The notes beneath the pieces were generated by a model. It saw nothing but the letters and a program-made list of their open reading frames with translations. It was not told the origin of the DNA and ran no database searches. The position numbers and the translations under genes are program-made. From Synechococcus sp. CS-1332 (GTDB lineage: Bacteria > Cyanobacteriota > Cyanobacteriia > PCC-6307 > Cyanobiaceae), in the NCBI RefSeq assembly GCF_025127995.1, contig NZ_JAHLYP010000052.1, positions 95,647-159,646 on the forward strand: DNA of 64,000 nucleotides, in the 5' to 3' direction. Of the stretch, positions 46,499 through 55,496 are shown in pieces (within the stretch, counting starts at the first letter, position 1; every line of letters starts with the position of its first letter).

Positions 46499-47926
46499 AT
46501 GCCAAAGGAACGCTTCTTCCTTGAGCTTGAGCCGAGCGACGCCGTGATGAAGGGCTGGCCCCATGTCGTGATCCTGGGTGGAGGCTTCGCGGGCCTCAAA
46601 GCGGCCCATCGGCTGGCGGGCAAGCCGGTGCGGGTCACCCTGGTGGATAAACGGAATTTCAATCTTTTTCAGCCCCTGCTCTATCAGGTGGCCTCGGGCC
46701 TGGTGTCCGAGGGGGATGTGGCCACGCCCCTGCGCCTGCTGCTGGCCAAGGCGGCGAATGTGCAGGTGTTGCTCGGCGAGGTGAGCGACCTTGACGCCGC
46801 CGCCCGGGAGGTGGTCTTCAATGACCGCCGCCTGCGCTACGACAGCCTGATCCTGGCTACGGGCTCTGGGAGCACCTACTTCGGCCACGAAGAATGGCGT
46901 GAGCTGGCGCCGCCGATGAAGATCCTCGAGCACGCCGATGAGATCCGCCGGCGGGTGCTGGCGGCCCTGGAGGAGGCCGAGCAGACCCCGGATCCGGAAC
47001 GCTGTCGCTTTCTGCAGTCGGTGGTGGTGGTCGGCGGTGGCCCCTCCGGCTGCGAACTGGCTGGATCGATCAACGAGCTGATGCGCCACGCGGCTGCACG
47101 CGACTTCCGCCAGCTGGATCCCGAACTCTGTCGCGTACGGCTCGTGGATCCCGGCGACCGCTTGCTGCGGGCCATGGATCCGGAGTTGTCGGAGGCGGCC
47201 GCCGACTACCTGCAAGCCCGCGGCGTCGAGCTGGTGCTGGGCGGCCGGGTGCAGAGCATCGAGGCGGGCCGTCTGACGGTGGCCTTCAAGGCGCCGGCGC
47301 CTGGAACCCCCGGCGAGCGGGTGTTGGAGGGGGCCACCATCTGCTGGAGTGCCGGGGTGCGCGCCTCCCACCTCGGCAAACTGCTGGCGGACCGCACCGG
47401 TTGCGCGGTCGATCGCGGCGGACGGGTGGTGGTCGCGCCCGATTTCTCGATTGCCGGCCATCCCGAGATCCGGGTGGTGGGCGATCTCTGCTCCTATTCC
47501 CATACGGTGGATGGCAAGCCCCTGCCGGGCATGGCTGGACCGGCGGTGCAGATGGGGGGCTGGGTGGCCCTGGATCTGCTGGCCCAGCTGGGCGGTCAGC
47601 GCCAGGCCCCCTTCCGCTGGTTCGATTTCGGCAGCATGGCGGTGATCGGTCCCCTCTGCGCCGTGGCCGACCTGCGGGGGTTGAAGTTCACCGGGCCGCT
47701 GGGCTGGCTGCTCTGGGGCCTGGCCCACCTGGCGTTCATGCCCGCCAACGAGAACCGCCTCACCCTGCTGACCAAGTGGCTGTGGGTGATCGCCACCCAG
47801 CGGCGGTCCAGCCTGCTGATCACCGGCCGGACCGACCAGCACATGGGGGTGGAGGTGGGCCTGGAGCGGGCGGAACGGGCGGAGGACTCCGCTCCCGAAG
47901 CCGCGGAGCAGCCAGCGGCGGCCTGA
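46499..47926 (+). CDS. ndh: Type II NADH:quinone oxidoreductase
   Basis: A 475-residue FAD protein that oxidises NAD(P)H and reduces quinone without pumping protons. Features: FAD-binding VVILGGGFAGLKAA near 23-36, NRNFNLFQPLLYQVASG-type substrate region, second dinucleotide site SVVVVGGGPSGCELAG near 178-193, and quinone-side VRVVGDLCSYSH. The C-terminal hydrophobic helices provide membrane attachment. ATG 46499 gives a proper N-terminus. It is divergent from the Nif11/oxidase operon (97 bases between starts), making a compact NADH-to-oxygen locus. Confidence 0.92.
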   Translation: MPKERFFLELEPSDAVMKGWPHVVILGGGFAGLKAAHRLAGKPVRVTLVDKRNFNLFQPLLYQVASGLVSEGDVATPLRLLLAKAANVQVLLGEVSDLDAAAREVVFNDRRLRYDSLILATGSGSTYFGHEEWRELAPPMKILEHADEIRRRVLAALEEAEQTPDPERCRFLQSVVVVGGGPSGCELAGSINELMRHAAARDFRQLDPELCRVRLVDPGDRLLRAMDPELSEAAADYLQARGVELVLGGRVQSIEAGRLTVAFKAPAPGTPGERVLEGATICWSAGVRASHLGKLLADRTGCAVDRGGRVVVAPDFSIAGHPEIRVVGDLCSYSHTVDGKPLPGMAGPAVQMGGWVALDLLAQLGGQRQAPFRWFDFGSMAVIGPLCAVADLRGLKFTGPLGWLLWGLAHLAFMPANENRLTLLTKWLWVIATQRRSSLLITGRTDQHMGVEVGLERAERAEDSAPEAAEQPAAA

Positions 47927-47964
47927 AAAGCCAGCCTCTGCACCGCAAGCCCCCAGGCCCCAGC

Positions 47965-48771
47965 TCAGAGGCCGGGGCTGCTGTGCATCAGGCCCCCATC
48001 GGCGAAAATCGTGGTGGCGGTGATGTAGCTGGCGGCGTCGCTGGCGAGGAAGCCCACCACCTTGGCGATCTCCTCCGGCTGCGCCATGCGGCCCATGGGG
48101 ATGGCGGCGTTGAGCTTGGCCAGCAGCTCGGGATTGTTCATCGTGGAATCGTTGATCGGCGTGGCCACGGCGCCGGGGCCGACGTTGACGATCGTGATGC
48201 CATGGGGCGCCAGCTCGAGGGCCGCGGTGCGGGTGAGCATGCGCACCCCGCCCTTGGCGCAGCAGTAGGGGGTGTTGTCGGGCATCGGCCAGTCCTCGTG
48301 CACCGAGGAGATGTTGATGATGCGGCCGCCTCCCCCCTGGGCGATCATCTGCTTGGCGGCGAACTGGGTGGCGAAGAAGACGCCGCGCAGGTTGACATCC
48401 AGAACCTTGTCAAAGTTGTCCGGGGTGGTGGTGAGGATCGAGGTGCGGGTTTCAATGCCGGCGTTGTTGATCATCACATCGAGCCGACCGTATTTCGCCA
48501 CGGCGGCGTCCACCAGCCTCTGTAGGTCATCGAGCTTGCCGACATCGGCCTGAACCCCGAAGCTGCTGCCGCCATAGGCGCCGATTTCACGCTCCAGCTC
48601 TTCGGTGGCTTCGGGATGGGAGCGGTAATCGATCACCACCTTGGCGCCGAGTTCGGCCAGGTATTCAACGATGGATTTGCCGATGCCGCTGTTACCACCG
48701 GTGACGATGGCGACCTTGCCTTGCAGCAGGGTGGAAAGGGCTTTGCCGGCCAGGGGGTTGGAGCTGCTCAT
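47965..48771 (-). CDS. Short-chain dehydrogenase, glucose 1-dehydrogenase-like
   Basis: A 268-residue classical SDR. TGGNSGIG at 24-31 binds NAD(P), NNAG at 102-105, and the catalytic Ser156, Tyr169, Lys173. The sequence ISSVHEDWPMPDNTPYCCAKGG is the style of bacterial glucose 1-dehydrogenases, which oxidise beta-D-glucose with NAD(P), but SDR substrates are hard to predict. It ends convergent with ndh, 38 bases between the two stops. If it is a glucose dehydrogenase its NADH could feed NDH-2. Confidence 0.8.
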   Translation of the reverse strand: MSSSNPLAGKALSTLLQGKVAIVTGGNSGIGKSIVEYLAELGAKVVIDYRSHPEATEELEREIGAYGGSSFGVQADVGKLDDLQRLVDAAVAKYGRLDVMINNAGIETRTSILTTTPDNFDKVLDVNLRGVFFATQFAAKQMIAQGGGGRIINISSVHEDWPMPDNTPYCCAKGGVRMLTRTAALELAPHGITIVNVGPGAVATPINDSTMNNPELLAKLNAAIPMGRMAQPEEIAKVVGFLASDAASYITATTIFADGGLMHSSPGL

Positions 48772-49083
48772 CGGGTGGGGCCAGGAGAGGGATGGGGTGA
48801 GAAACTCACACCCTCATCCTAGTGACGACGACCGAACGGGCCCAACAGGGTTGATGTCGTCAGAAACTGATCATTCTGCACCGGGACGCTGTGCCCTGGG
48901 CCGTGTCGTTCGCCCTCACGCTGATGATCTTCAGGCTCCGATCATGGCGTCGATGGCTGAACAATCCTCGGCCGTCATGGCTGGCGCTGTTGCGTTTCCT
49001 GCTCTGTTGCGGAACCCGTTCATGGTTCCACAACTCTGGTCACCATCTCTAGTCTGTTGGTGACAACTGTGGATCCAGCCCCT
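48772..49083. other. 312-base intergenic region between divergent SDR and EamA genes
   Basis: Lower-GC, likely holding promoters for both genes. A start for the EamA gene could be as early as TTG 49057 or GTG 49060. No RNA gene or repeat was recognised. Confidence 0.4.
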
Positions 49084-50004
49084 ATGGGTGGCCGTCTGTT
49101 GCAAAAGCCGGGGGGGAACGAGCAGGCCGCCGCTTCGGTGGCGAAAGGAGCGGCCCTGCTGGTGGCAGCGTTCCTGGCCAACACACTCCAGAGCGCCTTC
49201 GCGCGGGCGGTGGGTGCCGAGATGGATGCGTTGACGTTCACCTGGCTCACCTTCGTCCTGGCACTGCTCCTGCTGACTCCGGTGCTGGTCCTGCGCGGCG
49301 GTCGCGATCTGCCCACCGCTGTGTTGCCCCTGCATCTGCTCCGCGGCGGCATGGGCATGGGGGGCTTCCTGCTCTTCATGGCCGCTGCCAAGCTGGTGAA
49401 TCTGGTCAATGCCAATGTCCTGCTGAATACGACACCAATGTTCATACCGTTGCTGGCCTGGCTGGTTCTCAAGCAACGGATTCCTCTCAATCTCTGGAAG
49501 GCGTTGGCGGTGGGATTCGCCGGCATGGTGATTGTCGTTCAGCCCAATGCAAGCCTCCTCAACAAGCCCGGCGATCTGCTTGGCCTGGCGGCCGGATTCG
49601 TCTGCGCCATTGAGTTTCTGGCTGTGAAAGCGCTGGGAAGGAGCGAGTCTGCATTTACCCAGCTTGCCTATTTTCTGGCGATCGGCAGCCTGACATCCAG
49701 TCTGATGATGGTGGGGCGTTTTCAGAGCATCACGGCAGATCAACTCCTGTTGGTACTGGCCTCGGCCATCTGCTTGCTCAGCTTCCAGTTGCTGTTGATT
49801 CGCGCCTACAGTTTTGCCGATCCAAGCGCTATCGGAGCCTTTCAGTATTCGTCCGTGATCTTCGCTGGCTTGATCGGTTGGATCTGGTTTGATCAGATCC
49901 CGAATCTCGGCGTGGTGGCCGGTACCGTGCTGATCTGCACCGGCGGCGTGCTCAGCCTGGTCTGGCAGAACCCGCCGCGACCAACACCTGATTTGATCGC
50001 CTGA
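49084..50004 (+). CDS. EamA/DMT-superfamily transporter
   Basis: A 306-residue protein with ten predicted transmembrane helices in two EamA repeats (about 15-135 and 155-290), e.g. LLVAAFLANTLQSAFARA, FIPLLAWLVLKQRI, and FQYSSVIFAGLIGWIWFDQIP, typical of drug/metabolite exporters. Substrate unknown. GC and codon use are somewhat lower than neighbours in the second half. ATG 49084 is chosen; GTG 49060 or 49069 are alternatives. Confidence 0.85.
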   Translation: MGGRLLQKPGGNEQAAASVAKGAALLVAAFLANTLQSAFARAVGAEMDALTFTWLTFVLALLLLTPVLVLRGGRDLPTAVLPLHLLRGGMGMGGFLLFMAAAKLVNLVNANVLLNTTPMFIPLLAWLVLKQRIPLNLWKALAVGFAGMVIVVQPNASLLNKPGDLLGLAAGFVCAIEFLAVKALGRSESAFTQLAYFLAIGSLTSSLMMVGRFQSITADQLLLVLASAICLLSFQLLLIRAYSFADPSAIGAFQYSSVIFAGLIGWIWFDQIPNLGVVAGTVLICTGGVLSLVWQNPPRPTPDLIA

Positions 50005-50064
50005 CGTCGCCATGTCCGGCGCTCTCCCTTTGACTGGCACCATCCCTCTGGTGACCTGCCGGTG

Positions 50065-51039
50065 ATGAGGCTTCCCCACATCGAGAGCGTCGGCTTCACC
50101 ACTGCCGATGCCGGAGCCAGCGCCGCGTTCTTCGTCGAAGCCCTGGGCTTCCAACGCTGCAACGACGCCCGGATCGTGGATGGTGGCCCCTACACCACCC
50201 TGGTCGGACTGCCCGGAGCCCGCCTCAAGCTGCTGCGGCTGGCGATCGGCGCGGAGGTGCTGGAGCTCACCGAGGTGCTTGAGCTTCCCGGCGGCACCCG
50301 CCCTGGCCGGCCGGTCCCGGCCGATTCGCGCAGCAACGACCGCTGGTTCCAGCACGGTTGCCTGGTGGTGAACGATATGGCGGCGGCCCTGGCCCTGCTG
50401 CAGCCAGCCGTTGCGGCCGGGCGGATCACGCCGATCTCCACGGCGCCCCAGCGGCTGCCGGACTGGAACACGGCCGCCGCCGGCATCGTGGCCTGCAAGT
50501 TCCGCGACCCGGAGGGCCATCCGCTGGAGTTGCTGCAGTTTCCGCCGGACAAGGGGGAAGCTCGCTGGCACCTTGAGGCGCCCGGGCCGCTGCTGGGCCT
50601 CGACCACAGCGCCATCGGCATCGCCGATACCGCCGCCAGCGGCCGCTTCTACCGCGAGCTCCTGGGCCTGACCGCCGGAGGGGACGGCGTCAACAGCGGT
50701 CTTGAGCAGGATGGCCTTGATGGTCTGACGGGAACCCGGGTGCGCATCACCGGCCATCGCTGCCCCAGCGGCGCCGGGGTGGAGTGCCTCGACTACCGCG
50801 AGCCCACCGGCGGCCGGCCGATGCCGGCCGATCACGGTGCCCAGGACCTGGCCCACTGGCAGCTGCGCCTGCGGGTGGCGGATCTGGAGGCGATCGCCGC
50901 TCGGGCCGAGGCCCTCGGCGGCCGCCTCGTCTCCGGCGGGATCATTGCGCTGGGGCAGCAGGCTGAGGTGATCGGAGCTGATCGGGCCCTGCAGCTGGCC
51001 GATCCGGATGGCCATCGGCTGCAGCTGCTGCAGGGTTGA
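50065..51039 (+). CDS. Two-domain VOC (vicinal oxygen chelate) family protein
   Basis: A 324-residue chain built of two glyoxalase/dioxygenase-like halves: first with [24 protein letters not shown] and [14 protein letters not shown] (about 5-165), second with [24 protein letters not shown] and [14 protein letters not shown] (about 180-324). Metal ligands could be His/Glu at the repeat ends; the reaction is unknown, with extradiol dioxygenase or lactoylglutathione-like chemistry possible. ATG 50065, or GTG 50062. Its last 98 bases overlap the convergent glgX gene. Confidence 0.8.
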   Translation: MRLPHIESVGFTTADAGASAAFFVEALGFQRCNDARIVDGGPYTTLVGLPGARLKLLRLAIGAEVLELTEVLELPGGTRPGRPVPADSRSNDRWFQHGCLVVNDMAAALALLQPAVAAGRITPISTAPQRLPDWNTAAAGIVACKFRDPEGHPLELLQFPPDKGEARWHLEAPGPLLGLDHSAIGIADTAASGRFYRELLGLTAGGDGVNSGLEQDGLDGLTGTRVRITGHRCPSGAGVECLDYREPTGGRPMPADHGAQDLAHWQLRLRVADLEAIAARAEALGGRLVSGGIIALGQQAEVIGADRALQLADPDGHRLQLLQG

Positions 51040-53107
51040 GCTCAACGATCAGCACCACGACCGAACGGGGCTGCAGCGTGTAGGTGTCCCCCGCCAGGGC
51101 CGGCGCGCAGTCCCAGGGCACCACGTCCTCCGGGCTGGGCCGGAAGGTGTCGATCCAGCGATGCCAGGCGTGCGGGCCGGCCTCGGCGGCGGGCAGGCGG
51201 AAGTGCAGTGGTTCCCACCAGGCGTTGACCATGGCGTGCCAGCGGAACCGTTGGCCGATGCTGGTGATCGTCACGCCGAAGGCATGGGAGCTGTCGCTCC
51301 AGTCGGGCTGGTTCGGCTCGACCCCATGCCAGCTCACCTGATGGCGTTGCACCAGCTCGCCGAGGCTGAGGCTGCGGGCGTTGACCACCACATCACGGCG
51401 CTGGCGATACGTCACCAGCTCCCGCACGAAGCGATGCAGGTCGGTGTTGCGCTGCAACAGCGACCAGTCAAGCCAGCTGATGGGGTTGTCCTGGGCGTAG
51501 GCGTTGTTGTTGCCCTGCTGGCTGCGGCCCATCTCGTCCCCCATGGCCAGCATCGGTGTGCCGGTGGCCAGCAGCAGCAGGGTCAGCAGGTTGCGGCTCT
51601 GCCGTGAGCGCAGGGCCACGACATCGGGCTCCTGCGAGGGCCCCTCGACACCGCAGTTCCAACTGGCGTTGTCGTCGCTGCCGTCGCGGTTGTCTTCGCC
51701 GTTGGCATCGTTGTGCTTGCTGTTGTAGCTGACCAGGTCGGCCAGGGTGAAGCCGTCGTGGCAGGTGATGAAGTTGACGCTGGCTTCGGCTTCACGCTGC
51801 TTGTGGCCGTAGATGTCGGGGCTGCCGATCAGCCGCTGGCCGACGCTGGCCGCCAGGCCGTCATCCCCCTTGATGAAGCGGCGCACGTCGTCGCGGAAGC
51901 GTCCGTTCCACTCCTGCCAGTTGTCGCCGACGAAACTGCCCACCTGATAAAGCCCGGCGGCATCCCAGGCCTCGGCGATCAGCTTGGTGCCCGCCAGCAC
52001 CGGATCGGTGTCGATGTCCCAGAGGATCGGGGACAGGGGAGTGGGTTGGCCGGTCTGGTCCCGGTCCAGCACCGAGGCCAGATCGAAACGGAAGCCATCC
52101 ACATGCAGGTGCTGCACCCAGTGGCGCAGGCTGTGGTGGATCAGGCGCCGCACCACCGGGTGGTTGGTGTTGAAGGTGTTGCCGCAGCCGGTGACATCGA
52201 TGTAGGTGCCATCGCCGTTCTGGAGGTAGTAATCGCCGTCGGCCAGTCCCCGGAAGCAGAAGGCCGGCCCCTCGGCGTCTCCTTCGGCGGTGTGGTTGAA
52301 CACCACATCCAGGATCACCTCGATGCCGGCGCGGTGCAGCGCCTTGACCAGATCGCGGAACTCATCGATCACCGCCAGGGGATCGCTGCTGCAGGCGTAG
52401 CCGGGGTGGGGCGCGAAGAAGGAGATCGGCTGGTAACCCCAGTAGTTGCGGTGGCCGCTGGGGGCCGCCAGGGGATCGAAGGCGAAGACCGGCAGCAGCT
52501 CCACCGCCGTGATGCCCAGATCCTGGAGGTAGGGGATCTTGCTGATCAGGCCCCGGTAGGTGCCGGCCTGTTCCGGCGGCAGGCCGGCGCTGGGGTGGGC
52601 GGTGAAGCCGCGCACGTGCAGCTCGTAGATCACCGTCTCGCGCGAGGGCCGGTGCAGGGGCCGATCCCCCTGCCAGTCGTAGGCGAGCGGATCGGCCACC
52701 ACGCTCTTCATGGCGCTGCCCCAGTCGCCAGCACTGCTGCGGCCAGGGGCGCGGCCATAGCCCGGCGGCATCGCCAGGGCCAGCCCATGGGGATCAAGCA
52801 GCAGGTTGGCCGGATCGAACCGCAATCCCAGCTGTGGCTGCCAGGGTCCCTCCACCCTCCAGCCATAGAGCTGGCCGGGCCCGATCCCCTCAATTCGGCC
52901 ATGCCAGTAGCCACCGGTGCGATGCCGGGCGGGATCGAGGGCGACGCGATGGCTCGGCACGGCGTCATCGACGCGCTCGAACAGGCACAGCTCCACCGCC
53001 GTTGCCCGCCGGGCGTAAAGGCTGAAGTTGACACCGCCTTCGCTGAGCGAGGCGCCCAGGGGGGCACTGCTTCCCGGTGTCGGCAGGGCCGCCGTGCTTG
53101 AGGTCAT
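50942..53107 (-). CDS. glgX: Glycogen-debranching enzyme, GlgX/isoamylase type
   Basis: A 721-residue GH13 enzyme. CBM48-like N-terminal [21 protein letters not shown], then the alpha-amylase barrel with [21 protein letters not shown], nucleophile Asp in [10 protein letters not shown], acid Glu in [10 protein letters not shown] and Asp in ITCHDGFTL, and a C-terminal domain. It hydrolyses alpha-1,6 branches in glycogen trimmed by phosphorylase. The C-terminal ~33 residues are encoded in the overlap with the VOC gene and are low-complexity ([10 protein letters not shown]), probably a non-conserved tail. Confidence 0.93.
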   Translation of the reverse strand: MTSSTAALPTPGSSAPLGASLSEGGVNFSLYARRATAVELCLFERVDDAVPSHRVALDPARHRTGGYWHGRIEGIGPGQLYGWRVEGPWQPQLGLRFDPANLLLDPHGLALAMPPGYGRAPGRSSAGDWGSAMKSVVADPLAYDWQGDRPLHRPSRETVIYELHVRGFTAHPSAGLPPEQAGTYRGLISKIPYLQDLGITAVELLPVFAFDPLAAPSGHRNYWGYQPISFFAPHPGYACSSDPLAVIDEFRDLVKALHRAGIEVILDVVFNHTAEGDAEGPAFCFRGLADGDYYLQNGDGTYIDVTGCGNTFNTNHPVVRRLIHHSLRHWVQHLHVDGFRFDLASVLDRDQTGQPTPLSPILWDIDTDPVLAGTKLIAEAWDAAGLYQVGSFVGDNWQEWNGRFRDDVRRFIKGDDGLAASVGQRLIGSPDIYGHKQREAEASVNFITCHDGFTLADLVSYNSKHNDANGEDNRDGSDDNASWNCGVEGPSQEPDVVALRSRQSRNLLTLLLLATGTPMLAMGDEMGRSQQGNNNAYAQDNPISWLDWSLLQRNTDLHRFVRELVTYRQRRDVVVNARSLSLGELVQRHQVSWHGVEPNQPDWSDSSHAFGVTITSIGQRFRWHAMVNAWWEPLHFRLPAAEAGPHAWHRWIDTFRPSPEDVVPWDCAPALAGDTYTLQPRSVVVLIVELNPAAAAADGHPDRPAAGPDQLRSPQPAAPAQ

Positions 53108-53244
53108 GGCATCGGCAGGGGGGGGATGGCAGGGACCCCCTGTTCTGAATGATGGCCAGAGGCCGCGGTTTCGCCTTGCCGCGGCGCCGACCGCTCACCC
53201 TGCTTACGTTGAGCCGGCAAGCCGTTCCACTGCTTCGCTCACTG

Positions 53245-53739
53245 ATGGATCTCGAGATCGTCACGTTGCTGGTGCCCACCGGCCCCTCCCCGGCGGCGGG
53301 TGCCGGACTGCTGGTGCTGCGCCTGTTCGTGGGGCTGGCATTCATCCGCCACGGCTGGCCGAAGCTGCGCAACCTCAGGACGTGGTCCACGGCGATGAAG
53401 ACGCCGCAATGGCTCTGTTTCCTGTCGGCGGCCTCGATGTGGGGCGCCGGCATCGCCCTGATCCCAGGGCTGCTCACCCCCCTGGCGGCCCTCGCGATCC
53501 TGGTGTCGATGGCCTACGCCATGGTGCTGGAGCTGGTCTCCGGGACACCGTTCATCGCTCCGGATCCCTATCAGATCCCTGAGGGGGACTACGCCGGACC
53601 GATGGGTGTTGGTGAGCCGCCCAGCTGGGAGAAGGCGGCCATGTATGTGGTGATGTGCCTGGTGCTGATCACCTCCGGTGGCGGCCTCCTCTCCCTCGAC
53701 AACCTGCTGATTGCCGACCTGCTGCGCGCGATCCTCTGA
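53245..53739 (+). CDS. DoxX-family membrane protein
   Basis: A 164-residue four-helix membrane protein with the DoxX pattern LLVLRLFVGLAFIRHGWPKL and LLTPLAALAILVSMAYAMVLEL. DoxX proteins are of diverse or unknown function, some linked to oxidoreductases. ATG 53245 is chosen because it gives a short N-terminus before the first helix; ATG 53149 would add 32 basic, non-membrane residues. Divergent from glgX. Confidence 0.75.
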   Translation: MDLEIVTLLVPTGPSPAAGAGLLVLRLFVGLAFIRHGWPKLRNLRTWSTAMKTPQWLCFLSAASMWGAGIALIPGLLTPLAALAILVSMAYAMVLELVSGTPFIAPDPYQIPEGDYAGPMGVGEPPSWEKAAMYVVMCLVLITSGGGLLSLDNLLIADLLRAIL

Positions 53740-53788
53740 GCGCGACAGCGCCCGGGGAGCCAGCGGGCGCGGCCCAGCAGGCGGGGAA

Positions 53789-55399
53789 TCAGGGCAGGGC
53801 GGGCAGGCGGGGGCAGGCCTCCACCAGGGTGCGGGTGATGGGCGCCTGGGGATGGGCCAGCAGCTCGGCACCGGCGCCCTCTTCCACGACGCGGCCGCCG
53901 TCGAGAACGAGCACCCGATGGCAGAAACCGCCGGCCACCGAGAGGTCGTGGGTGATGAACAGCAGGCCGAGGCCGAGCTGGTTCTGCAGCTGCCGCAGCA
54001 GGGCCAGCACCTCGGCCTGCACCTCGGCGTCCAGCATGCTGACGCTCTCGTCGCAGAGCAGCACCTGGGGCTTGAGGATCAGGGCGCGGGCAATCGCCAC
54101 CCGCTGCTGCTGACCGCCCGAGAGCTGGCGGGGCAGCCGGTTTTCGAAGGACTCGGGTGGATCCAGCCCCACCAGGGCCAGCTGCTCCCGGGCGCGACGG
54201 CGGGCCTCCGGGCGGCTGGCCAGCCCATGGATCATCAGGGGATCGGCCACCGCTTCCCCCACCGTCATCTGGGGATTGAGGCAGGCCAGGGGGTCCTGGA
54301 AGACCATCTGCAGACGTCGCCGGGCCCGCCGCAGGGAGCGGCCCCGCAGCTGGCGCAGGTCGACGCCCTGGAGCCGCACCGCCCCGCCCCGCACCGGCGC
54401 CAGCCCCATCAGGGCGCGGCAGAGACTGCTCTTGCCGCAGCCCGAAGCCCCCACCAGGCCGATGGTCTCGCCCTCGTGCAGCGTCAGGCTGATCCCGTCG
54501 ACCGCCTTGATCCAGCGCGGTTGCCAGGGCAGGGAGGGCAGGGGATGCCAGCTGCGCAGTTCCTCCACCTCCAGCAGCACCGGCGTGGCGGCGGGGGCCT
54601 CGCTGTGGCCACCCTCCCGCAGCCGGGCAGCCCCCACCAGCCGTTGGGCCAGCGGGGAGGCTGGTGCCGTGAGCAGCTGGCGGCTGGGGGCCTCCTCCAC
54701 CAGACGCCCCTGGTCGAGCACGGCGATGCGGTCGCACCAGCGGCCGGCCATGGCCAGGTCGTGGCTGATCAGCAGCAGGGCGCTGCCGGTTTCGGTGCAG
54801 AGATCGCTGAGCTGGGCCATCACCTGCCCGGCCACGGCCACATCCAGGCTGGTGGTGGGTTCATCGGCGATCACCAGGGGCGGCTGCAGGGCCAGGGCCA
54901 GGGCGATGGCCAGGCGCTGACGCATGCCACCGCTGAATTCGTGGGGAAAGCTCCCATAGCGCTCTGGGTCGATGCCCACCCGGGCCAGCAGCTCGTGGGC
55001 CCGCTGGCGGCCCCCACCACGGTGGGCGGCCAGGGTGTCACGCAGGTGCTCGCCGATGGTGAGCAAAGGATTGAGCCGGGTCATCGGGTCCTGGAACACC
55101 AGCCCCACCGCCTCGCCCCGCAGCCGGCGCAGGGCGGCGCGCCTGAGCTGGCGGGGGTCCTGGCCGGTCAGCAGCAACTCCCCTTCGCAGACGCTGCCTG
55201 GGGGCAGCAACTGCAGCACGGCGCGGGCCACGGTGCTCTTGCCGCAGCCCGAGGGGCCCACCAGGGCCAGGCGCTCGCCAGCCGACAGCGTCAGGTCGAG
55301 ACCATCGAGGGTGGGCCGCTCGCTCCCGGGATAGCGCACCTGCAGAGCGCCGATCCTCAGCACCGGCGCCGGGGGGATGGACGGGGCTCTGGGGGCCAT
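53789..55399 (-). CDS. Fused double-ATPase ABC transporter protein, peptide/nickel type
   Basis: A 536-residue protein with two NBDs in one chain: first Walker A GPSGCGKST near 49, signature SGGMRQR near 160, and second Walker A GASGCGKSS near 325, signature SGGQQQR near 440. This is the DppD-DppF/YejF fused arrangement powering oligopeptide, nickel or glutathione import. No permease or binding-protein gene is adjacent. Starts near the rsh upstream region on the other strand. Substrate unknown. Confidence 0.88.
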   Translation of the reverse strand: MAPRAPSIPPAPVLRIGALQVRYPGSERPTLDGLDLTLSAGERLALVGPSGCGKSTVARAVLQLLPPGSVCEGELLLTGQDPRQLRRAALRRLRGEAVGLVFQDPMTRLNPLLTIGEHLRDTLAAHRGGGRQRAHELLARVGIDPERYGSFPHEFSGGMRQRLAIALALALQPPLVIADEPTTSLDVAVAGQVMAQLSDLCTETGSALLLISHDLAMAGRWCDRIAVLDQGRLVEEAPSRQLLTAPASPLAQRLVGAARLREGGHSEAPAATPVLLEVEELRSWHPLPSLPWQPRWIKAVDGISLTLHEGETIGLVGASGCGKSSLCRALMGLAPVRGGAVRLQGVDLRQLRGRSLRRARRRLQMVFQDPLACLNPQMTVGEAVADPLMIHGLASRPEARRRAREQLALVGLDPPESFENRLPRQLSGGQQQRVAIARALILKPQVLLCDESVSMLDAEVQAEVLALLRQLQNQLGLGLLFITHDLSVAGGFCHRVLVLDGGRVVEEGAGAELLAHPQAPITRTLVEACPRLPALP

Positions 55400-55496
55400 G
55401 GATGGGGCCGGCGGAGCCCATTCTGGATGGTCGAATGCGCAAATCCCCTGGTTCGTGACGATTGCCCCATACCATGGGGGGACCCTGAAGGGTGTG

